Shown piece after piece: positions 11,158 through 22,719 of a DNA stretch of 64,000 nucleotides. The stretch covers positions 47,353,605 through 47,417,604 of the forward strand of contig NC_133769.1 of NCBI RefSeq assembly GCF_003597395.2, read 5' to 3'. How positions within the stretch are numbered: the first letter of the stretch is position 1; the number at the start of each line of letters is the position of its first letter. The notes beneath the pieces are model-generated. The model was not told the DNA's origin, did no database searches, and worked only from the letters and a program-made list of their open reading frames with translations. The translations under genes and the position numbers were made by a program. This DNA is from Chelonoidis abingdonii. Taxonomy: Eukaryota > Chordata > Testudines > Testudinidae.

Positions 11158-12354
11158 CCCAAGGCTACGTCTACGCTGCAAATTTATTGTGGCAGTTTGT
11201 AGGGCACATGTAGCTACATGCCACAGTGAAAAGCAGGCTGTGTCCATGCTGTGGCGTATAGCTACACATGTCAGTGAAGGGCTCAGCAGCAGGGTGCCAC
11301 CAGAGACTTTCCCCACTGCTGGAGTCTTTTTCTGTTGCAAGGAAAGTCTCTAGCAATGGGGAGCTGACAGTGTCTTTCCCCATCACAGGGAAAGACTCCT
11401 GCAGCATGGAGCTGCCAGAGCCTTTCCCCACTGCTGGCACCTTTCCCTGCAGTGGGGGAAAAACTCCAGCAGTGGGGAGGCTGTGTGATACTGCAATTGT
11501 AAAAATAAAAGTGTATACTGGGAGGCACTGCTTGGGCGAGTAGAGAGCCCTGTAGACTACATACCTGGGTCCATACCCACTGGGTTTACGACTGACTTGA
11601 CTCTACTTTTCTAAGTAGCACCTCACCATCTACACCAGAGGTTCTCAAACTGGTGGTCCGTGAGCTCCATTCAGGTGGTCTGCGGATAGTTCCCTCTAAG
11701 GTGTGCACCTGGGCTGCTGCACACGAGAGAATGAAGGGCTAGCCACCTAATTAGTGGAGCTGTGCAGGCGTGGCTCCACTAATTAGGTGCCTGGAACCTG
11801 GAGAAGATGTTCATGTAAGGTGAGGCGGTGGCCTTGGGGAGAATAGGGGGTAGGTGGGAGGGGGAAGTGAGGTGAGAAGATGGAGTGGGGGGAATTTGAA
11901 AAGTGCAGGGCTGTGGTGGCCAGAGAAAGAGATGACTTTCCCTAGCTCCAGGGCTGTGGCTGCTGGGGAGAGATGACCCTCCTTCCCAGCCTCAGCTGTG
12001 TGGCTGCTGTGGTGGGGGAGAGAGGGCACATCCATCACGTTAGAAAGGTAAGACTACTGATAATAAAATATGAGTTGTGTGCTTTTATTTGTAGAACAAA
12101 AAATGTTAATTATTATTAAGGTGTTTTTGTATAGTGCTTTTATCCAAAACTCTTTACAATAGTTAACTAATGGTTCAAACAACATTTGGAAAGATCATTA
12201 AGTGATCCTCCAAGACCCTCAGCAATTTTCAAGTGGTCCACAAAAAAAAAGTTTGAGAACCACTGATCTACACTATTTATACCCATTCTAGGGGGGCATG
12301 CAGTATATATAGTCTACATGCTGCAAAAAGGAGTGTGTAGTGAAGATGTACCTC
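11158..12354. mobile_element. MITE with 'ggctacgtctac' ends, split by a hAT element
   Basis: The left end 'aaggctacgtctacgctgca' (11161) and the right end, whose complement reads 'aggtacatcttcactacaca' (about 12335-12354), form imperfect inverted repeats of the type common in turtle DNA transposons. The left body holds repeated motifs of the form 'tttccccactgctgg…' / 'ggggagctgacag…' (11300-11480). The segment 11636-12265 is a later insertion. TSDs of the outer element were not resolved. Confidence 0.55.
11636..12265. mobile_element. hAT element with perfect 8-bp TSD, nested
   Basis: The ends are CAGAGGTTCTCAAACT and AGTTTGAGAACCACTG, inverted repeats of each other with one mismatch. They are flanked by identical 8-bp TSDs ATCTACAC at 11628-11635 and 12266-12273. 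630 bp, no transposase frame, so non-autonomous. It contains a 17-bp perfect inverted repeat (11744-11760 / 11773-11789). Confidence 0.92.
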
Positions 12355-13786
12355 AAATGGAACAGCAATAGATATTAGTTTAACAGCCCAGAAGCAATGA
12401 GGACCCAACATATATTAACAGAACACCATCTCTTTAATCAAGTTATAGGCCAGACATCCTCACAACAAACATATCATCAGGCTACAGGTTTAGGGCTCCC
12501 AAACTTACAGTCCACACCCAAGTCAGTGGGTCTTGTTAGGCTTGTTGCCTAGTCTCTGCCACCTACTGCAGCTTGCTTGACTTCTACTCTTTCTCTCTGC
12601 TCCACCTCCTGTTCCTTTTGCTCAGTTCTCAGGCAGGACAGCACCTCCTTGATTATCCTGAGGTTACAGGCTTTAGGATCCTGTCCCCTTCTTCCCCATA
12701 CGTTCTTTCACAATTGCCTTCAGAGTTAGTCAGATTCACCTTGAAGAGAATAAAGCTTTGTTTACCAATTAAAAAGATGGTTTTCTTTTATCAACATTGC
12801 CAATAAAGCACAATGGAAAAGAAAATTTCCCACTGAATCATTACTTTCTTGAAGTAAGATGCTAAGGAAAAAGGTATCATAAAGTCAGGTGTATTTTCCT
12901 TCTCAGTGTGCATGCAGCATTATTCTGTCACTTGAAAGAACAGTTCTACACTATAACACAAAACAACCTTGAGATTACAGCAATTATGGTCTGGAAATTT
13001 GACATCTACTGAATTTGAGAAATATGTGCTCAATTTAATCCACATTTAAGCAGTAGAAAACAAAGTAATGAAGGATCATGTCTGTAAATGGAGCTCAATT
13101 AAAAAAAAACAAAACACATCTAATTCAAGGGCTTAGGATCAGTAAGAGTTGTGTCTCGGATTCAGGTCAGTTATGGTCCTCACTCTCCTCTTTTTCACTG
13201 CAACTAACTGGAATTGTGTATTCAAAAACAGGCTGTTGCAAAAACTTGATCCTGCAGTTCTACATGATTAAACATCTTTTTATTTCAGTGTAATTTTTTC
13301 TACATGGGACTGCAGAAGTTTAAGTCCCAAAGCATATCCTTTGAGTTCAACCCAATATAGTGACACACATAATGGTAAAGGTGTAACAGGGAAAGCTGTA
13401 AGAATTTTTCACATCTGCTCTGCTCACCATACTATGATGCATACATAGCCAGTCCATTCTGTGTGATGTCTGTATATGGATGACAAAACTCTGCCCCCCA
13501 TCTCATGTGGGAGACCCTCGCCACATCTGTTCAATATGGATGGAGCCCTGCAGCCATCAGGGAGTTGTGGGGAGTGAAGCAAGGGAAAGGTCACTGTGAA
13601 ACTGTCCCCTGCCCTACCTCTGGACTTCAACAAAGAAAAATAGTGTAGCCAGTAACAAATTAGTTCAGGGTTTTATTACCTCCATCTGGGTGTCCTCCAC
13701 AGCAGCTAACGTGCAGCTGTAGAACTGCTCAAGGATCTCCAGTTCCTGCAGGTGCTGTTAGGTGGAAGAGCCTGTGGCAAAACAGT
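12355..13786. other. No recognisable feature
   Basis: 1.4 kb without a frame resembling known proteins. The short frame at 12573-12806 is Leu/Ser-rich and reads like translated noncoding DNA. Confidence 0.5.
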
Positions 13787-14505
13787 TTTCATAGATTCAT
13801 AGAATTTAAGGCCAGAAGGGACCACCAGGTCATTTAATCTGACCTTCTGTAAATCATAGGCCACCAGCACCACCCAGCACCCACACACTAAACCTAACAA
13901 CCAAAATTAGATCATAATATTACAACCCACAGAAGACTAGCCTATTATGTGCCACACACAGCGGATAGGAGAGACTTAGGTGCACCCGTGCCTGAGACCC
14001 CTGCAATGGCAGAGAAATTAATTGAGATATACCGATACTCCTGGCAAGTGGCTTACACCCACACTCTGCAGAGGAAGACAAACCCGCCCCAAGGTCACTG
14101 CCAATCTGACTTGAGGAAAATTCCTTCTCAATCCCATACTCGGTGATCGCTTAAACCCTGAGTACGTGAGCAAGAATTACCGAGCCAAGCACCTGAGAGA
14201 GAGAATGCTTGGGGCAACCTCAGACCCCCAGCCCATGCTGGCCAATGTACCACCTCCAGCCAGGGCCACTCCTGATGCTTCAAAGGAAGGAAACTTTAAA
14301 AAAAAGAGAATCTCTTCCTCACCCCTGCCAGTGATTGGCTGAAACCTTGAAACATGAGTTTTAGAAACAGAAGACATATACAGGAAGTGAGCTCCAGGGC
14401 TATTGAACCTTGCCCCCTACCATCACAAGCAACCCTGTCATACAATTGCACTCATAAACCTTTCCAGCTTGCTCTTAAAACTAAGTAAGTTGTTTATCCC
14501 CACAA
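13787..14505 (-). mobile_element. CR1-like LINE 3' end
   Basis: Begins with 'tcatagattcatagaattta' followed by 'ggccagaagggaccaccagg', the 3'-terminal pattern of a CR1 subfamily on the minus strand, then about 600 bases of 3' UTR-like sequence typical of that subfamily. No intact ORF2 remains. Confidence 0.75.
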
Positions 14506-14689
14506 CTCCTATTAGGAGGTGTGTTAATCAGGGTCCAGACAGTCCAGTGGGAGAATAGGGAATTTGAACCCCAGAGAATAAGCAGCTGAATTAACCAATG
14601 GTATACCATTTTATTGTGGTATAAAATATGTTGAGTAAGGTGTTTTATGAAAGCTTGTAATGTTCTAAACGCAATGGTCATTATTATGA

Positions 14690-14973
14690 GCATTCCTGCA
14701 CTGCAAATAGACACATGCAGCTGGCTTACATTAGCTGACCCAGGCTTCTGGGGCTCAAGCTGCAGGGTTGTTTAATTGCAGTATAGACATTAGGGCTTGG
14801 CTACAGGCTGAGATCTGGAACCTTCCCACCTTATAGGGTCTTGGAACCCACACTTCAGCCCACGCTCGAACATTACACTGCAATTAAACAGCCCCTTAGC
14901 CCAAATCCTGCAAGCCTGAGTCAGCTGGCATGGGCCAGCCACAGGTTTTTAATTGCTATGCAGACATAACCTG
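14690..14973. mobile_element. Palindromic MITE
   Basis: The two halves are inverted copies. The left has 'gctgacccaggcttctgggg' and 'gtttaattgcagtatagaca'; the right has the complements around 'acactgcaattaaacagccc' and 'aagcctgagtcagctggcat'. I recognise this as a common turtle hairpin MITE. The left end is eroded and no TSD was confirmed. Confidence 0.7.
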
Positions 14974-15895
14974 TGAAGTATAGATATATACAGATAGGGG
15001 TTATTAATTTATTTATTCATGTATATAGAAAACTGGCTCATAACCTGTATATAATTTCAGCTACTTCTCACAACAGGCAGGGGCACTTCCCAAGCCAGGT
15101 GTTTACTCAAAACCAAATGCAAGTAATGATCCCTTGTACAAGCCAGGAAATGGCAACGATAATAGCTGCTATTAAAGTTAGTGGAATCATGTTGAGACAG
15201 CTGGGGATTCTCCACTTTGAATATCTACAGTGATTGAAGAAACATCCCGGAGACACCGTCATAAAATGGAGGGGGCATAAAGTGAAAGACATCTAGAAAC
15301 TGAGGGTCAGCCTTTGGCGAATAATGTCCATGAAACACTAGATCCCTTCTGTGGCAGGGGGTACACTGGGAAACTGTTCAGTGGCAATAGGCAACGTGTA
15401 TTAGAAAAGAGCGTTTAATTTCAAAACGTAAAGCCTGCAGTGGCATCTTCATGTTTATATTCTGTGTAACTTGCATATATTTGCTATTTCTCACTATTTT
15501 ATCTTTGAAGCTGTGATTTTTCTATTAAACAAACCTTTTGATATTAACCCCAGTCGGGTATTGAGTGTACAAAGTGGTGTATGGTTGCCAAAGTAAGTTG
15601 GTGTCTGGGAGGCTGGTTTCATGCCTTTGGGGGTGACAAACCAGAGGGGGAAAGTCCTAGTGTCTAATACTTAAGAATGTGAGGTGGACAGATTTGGAGC
15701 AAATTGGAACTGGAAGGGCTGTTTGTGTCACTCTGCAAGAAGTAACTAGGCTGGTGGAAGCCAGGGTAAGACCTTGTGCTTGTGCACAGACAACTGGTGT
15801 CAGGGCTCTGAACCAAAACTGCATAGCATATAGACACTCAAGGTTACAGAAGGCAGTGCTAGAACTCCTTACTCATCTGGGAGATTCCCAAAACA
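14974..15895. other. Possible retroelement-derived DNA
   Basis: Contains a polyadenylation-like run ('tttctattaaacaaacc', about 15520) and an LTR-like downstream texture, but no defined ends or TSD. I cannot assign it to a family. Confidence 0.25.
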
Positions 15896-16880
15896 TCACA
15901 GGAAGCTATTCCAGAACCTGATTCCTCTTATTGTTAGAAACCTAATCTCCAGCCTAAATTTTCTCATGGCCAATTTATATCCATTTGTTTTTGTGACATT
16001 GTCTTTTAACAAAAATAGTCCTTCACCTTCCCTGCTATTTACCTCACTAATGTATTTACAGAGAACAATCATATCCACTGTCAACCTTCTTTTTGCAAGA
16101 CTAAACATGCCAAGTTCCTTTAGGCTCCTCTCATAATATAGGCCCTCCATTCCCCTGATCATCCTAGTAGCTCTTTGTACCTGTTCCAGTTTGAATTAAT
16201 CTTTCTGGAACATGGGTGACCAGAACTGTACACAACTTGTACAACGGCATTAATAATTCTCTGTCTGTACTGGAAATGCCTCTCCTCATACATCCTATGA
16301 TTTCATATGCCTTTTTAACAGCTGCATCACATTGGTGGCTTATAGTCATCCTATGATTGACCTAGACACCCAGATCTCTCTCTGCTTCTGTTGCTTCCAA
16401 CTGAGGAGCCCTCAGCTTGTAGCAGAAATTCTTATTAGACCCTAAGTGCATGACCTTGCACTTTGTACTAGTGAATGTCATCCCATTTCTATCACTCCCA
16501 TCTTCATGGCCATCCAGATCTTCATGTACAATAGTCCGGTCCTCCTCCATGCCATATTGATGATGCTGCCAAACTTTGTATCATCAGCAAATGTCATTAG
16601 TGCACTCATCCTTTTTGTGCCAAGGTAGCTAATAAAAATACTGAATAAGACTGGTCCCTAGACTGATCCTTGAGGTACTCCACTAGTAATCTTCCTCCAG
16701 TCCAATAATTCACCTTTCCGCATAACCCATTGCTTTCTCCACTTTAGCAAGCTCCACCTTACAATGGTTTTATTGATCCCCATCTTCAATAATTTAACTA
16801 GTAATTTTCCATGTGGTACCAAGCCAAATGCTTTACTGAAGTCTTAGTGTATTAGATCTACTGCACTTCCCTTGTCTAAC
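15896..16880 (-). pseudogene. CR1 LINE ORF2 remnant (RT to C-terminus)
   Basis: The minus strand encodes pieces of the CR1 reverse transcriptase. The catalytic box is readable as TFADDTKFGS near 16560-16600, followed downstream by the thumb and C-terminal segments (for example 'KCKVMHLGSNKN', about 16425-16470; 'REGEGLFLL', about 15990-16030). Several frameshifts and stops. The 5' side is cut at 16880, where a SINE begins. It is more diverged than the CR1 at 42.8-46.0 kb. Confidence 0.82.
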
Positions 16881-16885
16881 CACTG

Positions 16886-17063
16886 CAGAGCTCAAGGTGA
16901 GTGGTTTGAGCATTAGCCTGCTAAATCCAGGGTTGTGAGTTCAGTCCTTGAGGGGGATGTTTAGGGACTGGGGTGAAAATCTGTCTGGGGATTGGTTTCC
17001 CCTTTGAGAAGGGAGTTGAACTAGATGATCTCCTGAGGTCCCTTCTAACCCTGATATTCTATG
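16886..17063 (+). mobile_element. tRNA-derived SINE (Cry-like, CR1-type tail)
   Basis: The head has tRNA-like promoter parts: an A-box-like 'gtggtttgagcattagcc' (about 16901-16918) and a B-box-like 'gagttcagtcc' (about 16937-16947). The tail 'gatgatctcctgaggtccct' plus 'tctaaccctgatattctatg' resembles the 3' end of CR1, which lets such SINEs use CR1 machinery. This is the arrangement known for turtle Cry SINEs. No TSD was found, which fits CR1-type integration. Confidence 0.85.
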
Positions 17064-18340
17064 TGGGAAGTTAAAGCCTCCAGTATGACACAAACATATT
17101 TATCTCATTAATAATAAAGAGATCATTATCTGTTTCCAAGTCTGACCCTGGAGTCTATAACAGATCCCTAACACTATCTCAACAGATAATCTCTCTTACA
17201 ATCCTTCCCCAAACAGATTCTGTATTGTCCATACCATCACTTTGTATTTCTTTACATTTATTGCTTCATTGATGTACACTAACCCACTACCTTTACCTCT
17301 CTCTCTCATAAACAGCACCTCCCTTCAATATCTGTATTCCAGTAATTAGTGCTATCCTACCATTTTTACATAATCCCTATAACATTTGGTTTGACTCCCT
17401 GCACCAGTAGTTCCAATTACTCATTTTATTGCCCAGACTCCTGGCATTCATGTACAAATATTTCAGTCGTTTTCCTCAGACCTTACTCAGTTTTCTAGCT
17501 TGTGGTGTTCCATTATCCCTTACTATATCTTCATTTAGCTGATTTTCCTCCTCCTGTATATTAAAGCCAGGCATGGAGATTTGGAGTCTCTCCCAACCTT
17601 CTCTCCTCATCTAATTTAAAGCCTTTCTTATTGATCATGCCAGCCTTGATTCCAGAAAATTAATACCCCAGGTACTCAAGTGGAGTCCATCAGCTGAGAA
17701 GAGTCTTATGTGAATGTCTTCCAGTGGTCAATTATCCTAAAACCTTCCTCATAGCACCAATCCTTGAGCCTTCTGTTCATCTTCATTACTGTATGATGTC
17801 TTTGCACTCCTTCTCTAGGGACTTTAAATATTCAGCTAAAAATCAGCTGAGCTTCCGCTTCTTTAAACATCTTACACAGCCAAGCATAGTCCTCCTTGAT
17901 CCATTCCAGCAGGAATCTAGCAATGTCACTTGCCTCAAACTGCATCACAATTAGTGGATTTTTCCTGCTGCCATCAGAATTTTCTTCAACCTCACGTCAC
18001 ATCTTCTATTATTGCTCCTGGCAGATAGCATTCACTTCTGTGCTCTGAATCTGGTCTGGAGACAGGTCTGTTGATTTTTCTGAGTATGGAGTCCTTAATT
18101 ACAAAGACCTGTCTCTTCCTGGTGTTGGTATGAATCTGTTTTGTATTCTGTCTTGCAGTCCTCTGTATATCATCCTCATATTTCTTTAGGCTCTGGTCCC
18201 TGGCTACCTCCATCATTTCTTCTCTTCTTCAGGAACTGGCTTCCCTTGAGATTATGATGAACATCAGTGGCCTCTCTGATCCCTTTCAACTCCCATTGAA
18301 GATAGTGAGATCAGAGGATGTTCTATGTCTTGCAGGATAG
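17064..18340 (-). mobile_element. CR1 LINE 5' part (endonuclease remnant and ORF1 end)
   Basis: Directly beyond the SINE the sequence resumes in the CR1 endonuclease region ('gttaaagcctccagtatgac' corresponds to the strand carrying GDFN in CR1 at 45.25 kb) and runs through the ORF1/ORF2 junction into ORF1 (about 17990-18220). Comparison with the CR1 at 42.8-46.0 kb shows roughly 1.2 kb missing between 16880 and 17064. Confidence 0.75.
17992..18150 (-). pseudogene. CR1 ORF1 esterase domain remnant
   Basis: The minus strand reads QVFVIKDSILRKINRPV followed by SRPDSEHRSECYLPGA. This matches the start of the SGNH/GDSL-like esterase domain found in CR1 ORF1 proteins, where the family has 'GDS' with the catalytic Ser. 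Here Gly is replaced by Lys but the Asp-Ser pair is kept. ORF1 proteins bind the LINE RNA; the esterase part has been linked to lipid or membrane interaction. Truncated and non-functional. Confidence 0.75.
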
Positions 18341-20624
18341 GGCCCTTATTTATCAGCAAAGATAATCAGAATGGGTCATTACTATTAATTACATCCCTTA
18401 AGCTATCATCACCATTTACTTCAGCAGCAGTATGAGTTGTATATTTCCTTATGTTGCCCCATTGTCAAAATTCCAGCGCAGTATCCAACCACATATGGGT
18501 AAATGGCTTTTCAATAGAAAGATTTATTGACATTGAAGCTTTGAATTAATGTCTTTCATCACTACATTTTTATATTAACTGAAAACATATTTCAGCTCTG
18601 CCTAACAAATACATATGTAATATATCACAAAACCAAAAAAAAAAATTAAATAAAAATAAAAAGCATAAAAATAAAAAAAAATTAAAAGGCAACCCTCACA
18701 AAATGACACTTATAGATATATTTCCATACAGAGACCAGCTGTATATAAATCTAATTTTACCAGTCTTACTGGAATAAGTTTGGCAAAAATGAAACACCTC
18801 AAAATGAATAGGCATAATTTTCTGTATGTTATGTAAGCAGGAAAGTCTCAGCAAGTAGAGATGTTATTGTTAAAGGCAAAATTCACTTTCAATTACACTG
18901 AAGTAAGTAAATCTGAGTAAGTCCATTGAAGTGAACAGTTACTAGGATTTAACCTAGCGTAAGAGAAAAGTTTGGCCCATTCAGAAAACTTATGATAAAT
19001 GTCAGATGTTTCCTCAAAGAATCCTTCTTTCTACTAGAAATCTATATAATACTCTTCATTGCTAATCAGAAAATAATAAATGGGTAACACAGTAATACAG
19101 AATTCATATCACTTTGACTTTCAACAATATGACTTCAAAGCAAAAATATCTTTTTATATTGTTTGGACTCCTATAATCCCATACCATTTGTTTTCTCAGA
19201 TATGAAAAGTCTAAATTATGCAGTATTTGTTTTGATCCACGAAGTCATTCAGAAAACAACACAATCCAATGTTTACCTTTGAATTATAACAAATTATGCC
19301 ACCTGGTTCTCCAGCATTTAACCATCACAAGAAAAAGGAAAATAATTTATGAAAACATTTTTTGCGCATATAGATACTCACAAAATAAATTAATATAAAT
19401 GTTTTCTGTTCGTGTCATGTTAAGCTTGATTGCAAATACATTTTTACATAGCAAGATGTAAGATTTCTTAGCAAAGGAGTAGTCATTGGTGCAGTACTGC
19501 AGTTCCCTTTTGTTTTGCTTTGATTTTTACTTTGCTTTTACTTTTTTAGCTTTTATATATAGCTAAAAAGCCAACAGCTTCACAAATAAAATATTTCACA
19601 ATGCTTCTACACTATTGCCACAATATCTCAGGACTACACCCTGTCACACAGCCCTGGTAGAACTCTCACAACTGGACATTCACCAGGCTGGTGGGTTTGG
19701 GTCCCAACATGCTAGACCTGTGTGCTCTTAAGTTTCCCTTGGTTTGAGCAGGCTCTAGAATTGTCCCTTTTCTTGGAACTCTCTGGCACATTTCTGCGGC
19801 ACAGGCTCTCTGTTATCCCTTCACTGAAATGGGGCCTCGTGGACCACTTGCTTTAGGCCTTCAGGGCCAGTGCTGATCCCCAGTGTCCCCAGTAGCTTAA
19901 TCACACTCTTACAAAGTCCGTGCTTTCCTTCTTACATGTCCCTGAGGAGGTGAACTGTAGGTCAAGAGTCCCCACATGACTCATGGAAAGGGTGTGCTTA
20001 AGTTACTGCTGACTCTGGGGAGCAGTTGAGCCATAAGTTCACCCATTTCCATGAAGGGGTAACAGACAGGGAGCCTGTGCTCAAGAAGTGTGCCAGAGAG
20101 GCAAAGGAAAGAGGAAATGTTTGAGCCTACCTAGACCAAGGGCAACTAAAAGCACACAGGTCATGTTGAAACCCAAACCCAGCAGCCTGGTGAGTGACTA
20201 GCTGGGGAAGCTCTACTAGGGCTGTACAAAACCCATGCAAACAGACATCTGTGACTGCTTTGCAGCACCCTGACTTCAGCTGGACTCTGTCTGCCCACAT
20301 TGTTCCCACTACAGGATCAGGGCCTGTTTTTGAAAGTGATGATCCTGAGTCTTGTCATCTAAAGAGAGAGAGAGTTACTGGAGTATGTTCTGTCTTGGGA
20401 ACTGAACTAACAAAGCTACAGCAGATAGTTCGAAAATTCATCATTGTATGAACCCTCCCTGTAGCTTCACACTGTGCTGATCAGCTCATTCCATAGCAGG
20501 GAAGCCTAGTTGTGATCTAGTTTTAAGGTTTGGATCCTGCTTGTTTCATACATTTAAATAGTTCCTTTGACTTTAATGATGTGGGTAAATTTAAGCATAT
20601 GTATCATTGCTTGCAGTAGCAGGG
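18341..20624. other. Unique-looking DNA, one A-rich run
   Basis: No coding evidence. An A-rich low-complexity stretch lies at about 18633-18690. A segment at 18880-18960 ('gtaagtccattgaagtgaac') resembles an old amniote repeat with 'gaagtcaatgg'-type motifs, also seen near 27010 and 52140. Confidence 0.45.
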
Positions 20625-20735
20625 GCTTAGATTGGAAGTTCTTTGGAGCAGGAACAGTGTTTCTCTCTATATTTGTAGAGTGACTTCCACAGTGTGGCCT
20701 GATCCTGATTGGTCTCTAAGGCCTACTGTAATAAA
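20625..20735 (+). repeat. Old interspersed repeat tail
   Basis: The pattern 'agttctttggagcaggaaca…tttgtagagtgacttccac…ctgatcctgattggtctcta…ctactgtaataaata' matches a widespread amniote repeat tail I recognise but cannot name with certainty. The same kind of tail follows at 27070-27135. Confidence 0.5.
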
Positions 20736-21059
20736 TATAACACTCTAAGGTGGTTAACACTGATTATACATCTGTAATTGTTACTCCTTTTCACCACACT
20801 CCTACTGTGTTAGCAAGGGCCTGGTTTCTAAGCTTGGATGTTCACTCATGTCTCACACAGAAGTCAACAGAATCTGGGTATGCATAGTCAAGTATACAAT
20901 TTGTCCCTGAATTGCACCGTAAGTTAAACATCCTTGTCCACACGCTATTTTTTCACATTAAGCTATATTGAATTTCAGGGATTGGATTATTTTATTGTTC
21001 AGTCAAAAACATAGTAGCTGAGACAGTATCATGAGACCTATTGTACAGAATAACTTCTT

Positions 21060-21420
21060 ACTAGCGGCAGTCAGGAATAGTAATTATACTTAGCATTATA
21101 TATTGCATATTACCTATTATATTGCTTCATAGAGCTTTACTTATGTGAAGTGCTGTACAAATATTAAAAATTTAATCCTTACAGTGTCTCTCTATATATT
21201 CTATATGTTCAGTGGAGCCATATAAATTCTGGGCCAGATTCTTCCACCTTAACTTGCAGAGTAAAGTATTATTCAGTATAAGGGCAGCAGAATCAGGCCC
21301 AGAGATACTGAATGATTTACCAAAGACCTCACATTGAGTCAGGAGTAGATCTAGGATTAGAATCAAGCACTTACTTCTATGATGAATCCTCTAGGTTATA
21401 CTGCCTCTCAATCTACTTGT
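21060..21420 (+). repeat. MIR-like CORE-SINE remnant
   Basis: 'gtgctgtacaaatattaaaa…taatccttacagtg' followed by 'actgaatgatttaccaaaga…cctcacattgagtcag…gagtagatctaggattagaa' parallels the core and tail of MIR-type SINEs ('taatcctcacaac … agtaacttgcccaaggtcac … agctgggattcgaaccc'). Old and diverged. Confidence 0.5.
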
Positions 21421-22415
21421 CCTATTTTTGTTGAATTGGTAATATTTATGTAAAAGAATCCTTTGTAATAAAAAACACATTTATTCAGATTCTTAATTAT
21501 TTTAAAATGTTAGAAAATGATGAATGATGGATTTTATTTACTAGATTTTTTTTAGTCATGATTTGTGTCAAATTGCATTAGAATGGAGATTGGAATTCAA
21601 TTAAAATGCACAAAACAGCATTTTAAGATTGTTTTTATTAGTTAAATAAAATTACCTTAAATGTGCTGGTTACATAAAAAAATAAATTTATCAAAACATG
21701 TTTTTTTCATTTAAAACTAATTACTAAGCAAAAGAAGCAATCAAAATTAGGAACCGAAATACCATGGAGGTTCTGGGCCCACATCCTTCAAGATTTTAGA
21801 ACTAATAGATCTCATTCTCTCACTCCTAGCTTTTATTCATAAATTGAAAGAGGAAACCAAGCTTTCCTGCTTTTTTCAATGAGATGAATTAGTCATTGAG
21901 CTGAATTAGCTGAAGAAACTGAAATGAAAATATTCTCTTTGAACCTGCAGAAGAGGCTAGTGCTATCACAAGCTGGTTTAACAATTAAACAAACTCTGGT
22001 TCTAGGTGCTTAGTCAGGGAGTTCCACTATTTCAGTAGTTTGACTTCCTTTAAACTTCAGTAGTAAACCTGTACTGCTTGAACTTTTTAAATTTAAATTA
22101 TTTTAATAAATTATCATAAGTTTAGGCCTTAACGTAAGTTGTCATAATTTATAATTTAATTCTAAAGAAATTTATTTTTCAAAAGAAATATGTAGTTTAT
22201 TTAAATTAAAACTATTTCATTTTATTTTTAAAATTATTCATTTTTATGTACCCTGATTTGAACCAATTTAGAAAAGGCAAGTTTCAACTGTTTAAAATCC
22301 TTTTAAATTGCCCAAACCTTCTCATACATATAGCCATTACAGATCAATTAAACTGTCCTACATGAGATTTTACATATTGTTTGGTCAAATCAGAAACTAT
22401 AATGCAGAATCTGGC
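21421..22415. other. AT-rich DNA, no feature
   Basis: Very AT-rich, especially 22080-22260. No open frame or named repeat. Confidence 0.5.
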
Positions 22416-22423
22416 ACCCAGGC

Positions 22424-22711
22424 CAGGGTCAGCTCTACTGTTTTTGCTGCCCCAAGCAGCGTGGGGGCAGTTCGTGTGCCCTTAGGGTGGCATGTGCGTT
22501 TCTGCTGCAGCAGCAATTCGGCAGAAGCTTCTGTCTTCAGAACATAGAAGCTGCCGCCGAATTGCCGCCGCTGCAGAAATGCGCGAGCCGCGCTAAAGGC
22601 ACACGGACTGCTCCTGCTGCTCCTTGGGGGCAAAAACACAGGGACTGCCGCCCCTTGCAGATTGCTGCCCCAAGCACCTGCTTGGGATGCTGGCACCTGG
22701 AGCTGGCCCAG
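22424..22711 (+). mobile_element. hAT-type MITE, 'CAGGGCTGGCTCC' family, copy 2
   Basis: Starts 'cagggtcagctctactg' and ends 'ctggagctggcccag', flanked by near-identical 8-bp TSDs ACCCAGGC (22416-22423) and ACTCAGGC (22712-22719). It contains 'tgctgccccaagcagc' and 'ccccaagcacctgcttgg', shared with 46564-46808. GC-rich and CpG-rich against AT-rich surroundings. The frames at 22397-22747 are shadows of this repeat. Confidence 0.85.
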
Positions 22712-22719
22712 ACTCAGGC

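Noticed and set aside
16886..16960. tRNA gene
   Set aside because: A- and B-box-like parts are present but there is no cloverleaf; the 3' part is a CR1-like tail, so it is a SINE head.
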